The position numbers and the translations under genes were made by a program. Shown here one piece after another: positions 62,413 to 64,000 of a stretch of DNA of 64,000 nucleotides; position 1 is the first letter of the stretch; every line of letters starts with the position of its first letter. Source of the stretch: Rhyacophila brunnea (Eukaryota > Arthropoda > Insecta > Trichoptera > Rhyacophilidae). The notes below the pieces were generated by a model, which made no database searches, was not told where the DNA came from, and saw only the letters and a list, made by a program, of their open reading frames with translations. The stretch lies in NCBI GenBank assembly GCA_022495005.1, contig JAGYXB010001793.1, forward strand, positions 496,001 to 560,000. The letters are read 5' to 3'.

Positions 62413-63208
62413 GCAGTGATTTCCAACCTTTTTTATTAAGCGAAACTTTTTATAGAAACTCAAAGAACCCCAACCTGGCCGATAAATATTAAGGTCAAGA
62501 CAAGAAAATTATGAACTATACATGTAAAGCAGTAGAGAGTGATATACCGATGCAAAGTGCCGTTTAGTAGCCATTTATTTAGTCAAAAATACCATTTCCT
62601 ATTAACTATTTTTATAAGATAATAATAATAATAATGAAGTTTTAAAGGAAATGTTGTATTAGGGCCGCAGGTATTTTGATGAACACTCACTAAACAAATA
62701 GTAATAAATCATTTTTGTATTGTAACTGTAATGTTCTGCAGATTTTAAACAATTTGACAGAAATAAAATTAACAGTGCGTAGTAGGAGCGTGGCTTAAGC
62801 GCCGGTCTATAGTGTCGAGGGTCCCAGGTTCGAATCCTGTGTCTGGCAAGTACACATATTGTTTTTCAATTTGTGTATGAGTCAGAGTATTGACCTAATG
62901 GGTTGAGCAAGTGGCTGACATCCATTTCTCGTAATTAATAAAATATGTTAACACAAACCTCCACTCTGTGGGGGACCATATGATCCTATTAGGATCAGAC
63001 ATGGTCGAAAGGAAAAAAAAGTAGGAGAGAACCTTCGTTACTGACAATTAGTATTCTCGATTTTACTTTAAACCCAAAAATACCTTATTGTTTAAAAATA
63101 GGTCAGGTTAAACCTGTTTTACTATTAAGTTATAGCTATGTTTCCTGTAAGTGTGTGCAGAGCCCTAGCGTTTCGAAGAATCTCGATTGAAAGTCACTGC
63201 ATTAGAGC
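62413..63208. mobile_element. hAT-like element with nested SINE
   Basis: Begins CAGTGATTTCCAACC and ends GAAAGTCACTG, with 8-bp flanks that agree at 6 of 8 positions (CGTAAGAG and CATTAGAG). No coding. The SINE at 62775-63020 is inserted in it. Confidence 0.5.
62775..63020 (+). repeat. tRNA-derived SINE, most complete copy
   Basis: The tRNA-like head has GAGCGTGGCTTAAGCGCCGG (A-box region) and CCAGGTTCGAATCCTGTG (B box). The body has GACCTAATGGGTTGAGCAAG and TCCATTTCTCGTAATTAATA; the tail has ATGATCCTATTAGGATCAGA and ATGGTCGAAAGG, then poly-A. Confidence 0.8.
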
Positions 63209-64000
63209 CACCACACATCGTCTGATGGCTTCATACATAATCACGACCGTCGGCCTTATAATTTGTACTGTGTAATATCCACTTTATTGGAATTTATGTT
63301 TTTAAATGTGAATAAATCGATTCAATCACATGGGTTAAACCGGTGTATTTTTTTCCTGAATATCTTCTCTATTCTTATCTATTCCTGAATAAGGCAGAAA
63401 TAACGTTTACAAATAAATTTAAAAAAAAATGCATGAATTAAAATTGTTTTTAGTCTTTTGTCAATTTTCCGTGAGCCCTTAATATTATGGCGTAGGGTTG
63501 GAAGCTTTCTAGCGTAAATACATTGGTTGTGACTGGCGTGTGCCGTCTACTACAAATACGTAAGATTCATGTAATGATTTTTATTTTACTTCTCCGTGTT
63601 AAGACCTAATTACACCAACGAGCTTGTAGATGAATGAGTGAGCAATTGCCACTATTGAATAGCAGTTTCACGGAATGATTCAGCTACCAATACGTTCGTG
63701 TTGACGTTTGATTTGATTGGTTCATAATATACGTTCCGTTTCTAGTCTCAAATTCTCTCTCTCAATTGGTCAGAACGGTGGCAAAACAAAACATTGCTCC
63801 TTCCTTACTTTAAATGGATAAATGGATAAAGTCAGGAAACCTTCATTATGTAAATGTCAAAGCGACGTTATATCAATATCAATGTCACAACATGCCGCGT
63901 GCACTTCTACATAAAATCTTATACTTGGTTAGAATATTTTCGTACATTATCGGTAATCTGCTCCCCCAACTATAAATAATAGAAACAACTATTTTGACCA

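Overview
The window comes from an AT-rich animal genome, almost certainly an insect. Coding sequence is split into small exons with GT-AG introns, and most of the DNA is transposon debris: errantivirus-like LTR element, Helitrons, mariner, hAT, RTE and Jockey-like LINE tails, and tRNA-derived SINEs. I cannot fix the order. Frequent TAGGTACCTA and AATATTAT words and a ZMYM1-like hAT fit a hemipteran (aphid-like) or lepidopteran genome.

One host gene fills most of the window on the minus strand: a kainate-type ionotropic glutamate receptor. I could place 14 coding exons from the start codon at 59852 to the stop at 8453. All splice junctions agree in phase and give a 2682-nt reading frame (893 residues) over about 51.4 kb. 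Signal peptide, amino-terminal domain, both ligand-binding lobes, M1, pore loop, M3, M4 and cytoplasmic tail are all present. The ligand-contacting Thr498, Arg503 and Glu720 and the M3 motif YTANLAAF are kept, but the pore loop has His-Arg where kainate receptors have Gln-Gln.

Intron 10 holds a full-length Ty3/gypsy errantivirus-like element (20776-28969, plus strand, antisense to the receptor). It has 477/478-bp LTRs, a 4-bp CAGA target duplication, a tRNA primer-binding site and polypurine tract, and gag, pol and env. A perfect T TTA AAC heptamer sits exactly where the pol frame opens. Most striking, pol carries a TARG1/OARD1-like macrodomain (ADP-ribosyl hydrolase fold) between RNase H and integrase. 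gag, the end of pol and env each carry breaks even though the LTRs are almost identical.

Layout from low to high coordinates: 1-8452, gene-free flank with a tRNA-bearing repeat, a Helitron (1128-2980), a hAT MITE (6292-6860) and an RTE tail; 8453-15211, last two exons with a long repeat-rich intron; 15252-15946, a deleted mariner just upstream of exon 13; 16621-19608, exons 12-11 with a composite palindromic repeat; 20776-28969, the retroelement; 29088-34624, exons 10-7 with MITEs and SINEs; 34625-41574, intron 6 with RTE, SINE and a decayed hAT transposase; 41575-50945, exons 6-2 with a second Helitron, a Jockey tail and MITEs; 50946-59746, intron 1 with mariner, LINE and hAT remnants; 59747-59852, exon 1; 59853-64000, 5' flank with SINEs and a hAT-like MITE. 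I saw no rRNA genes, CRISPR arrays or convincing functional tRNA genes.
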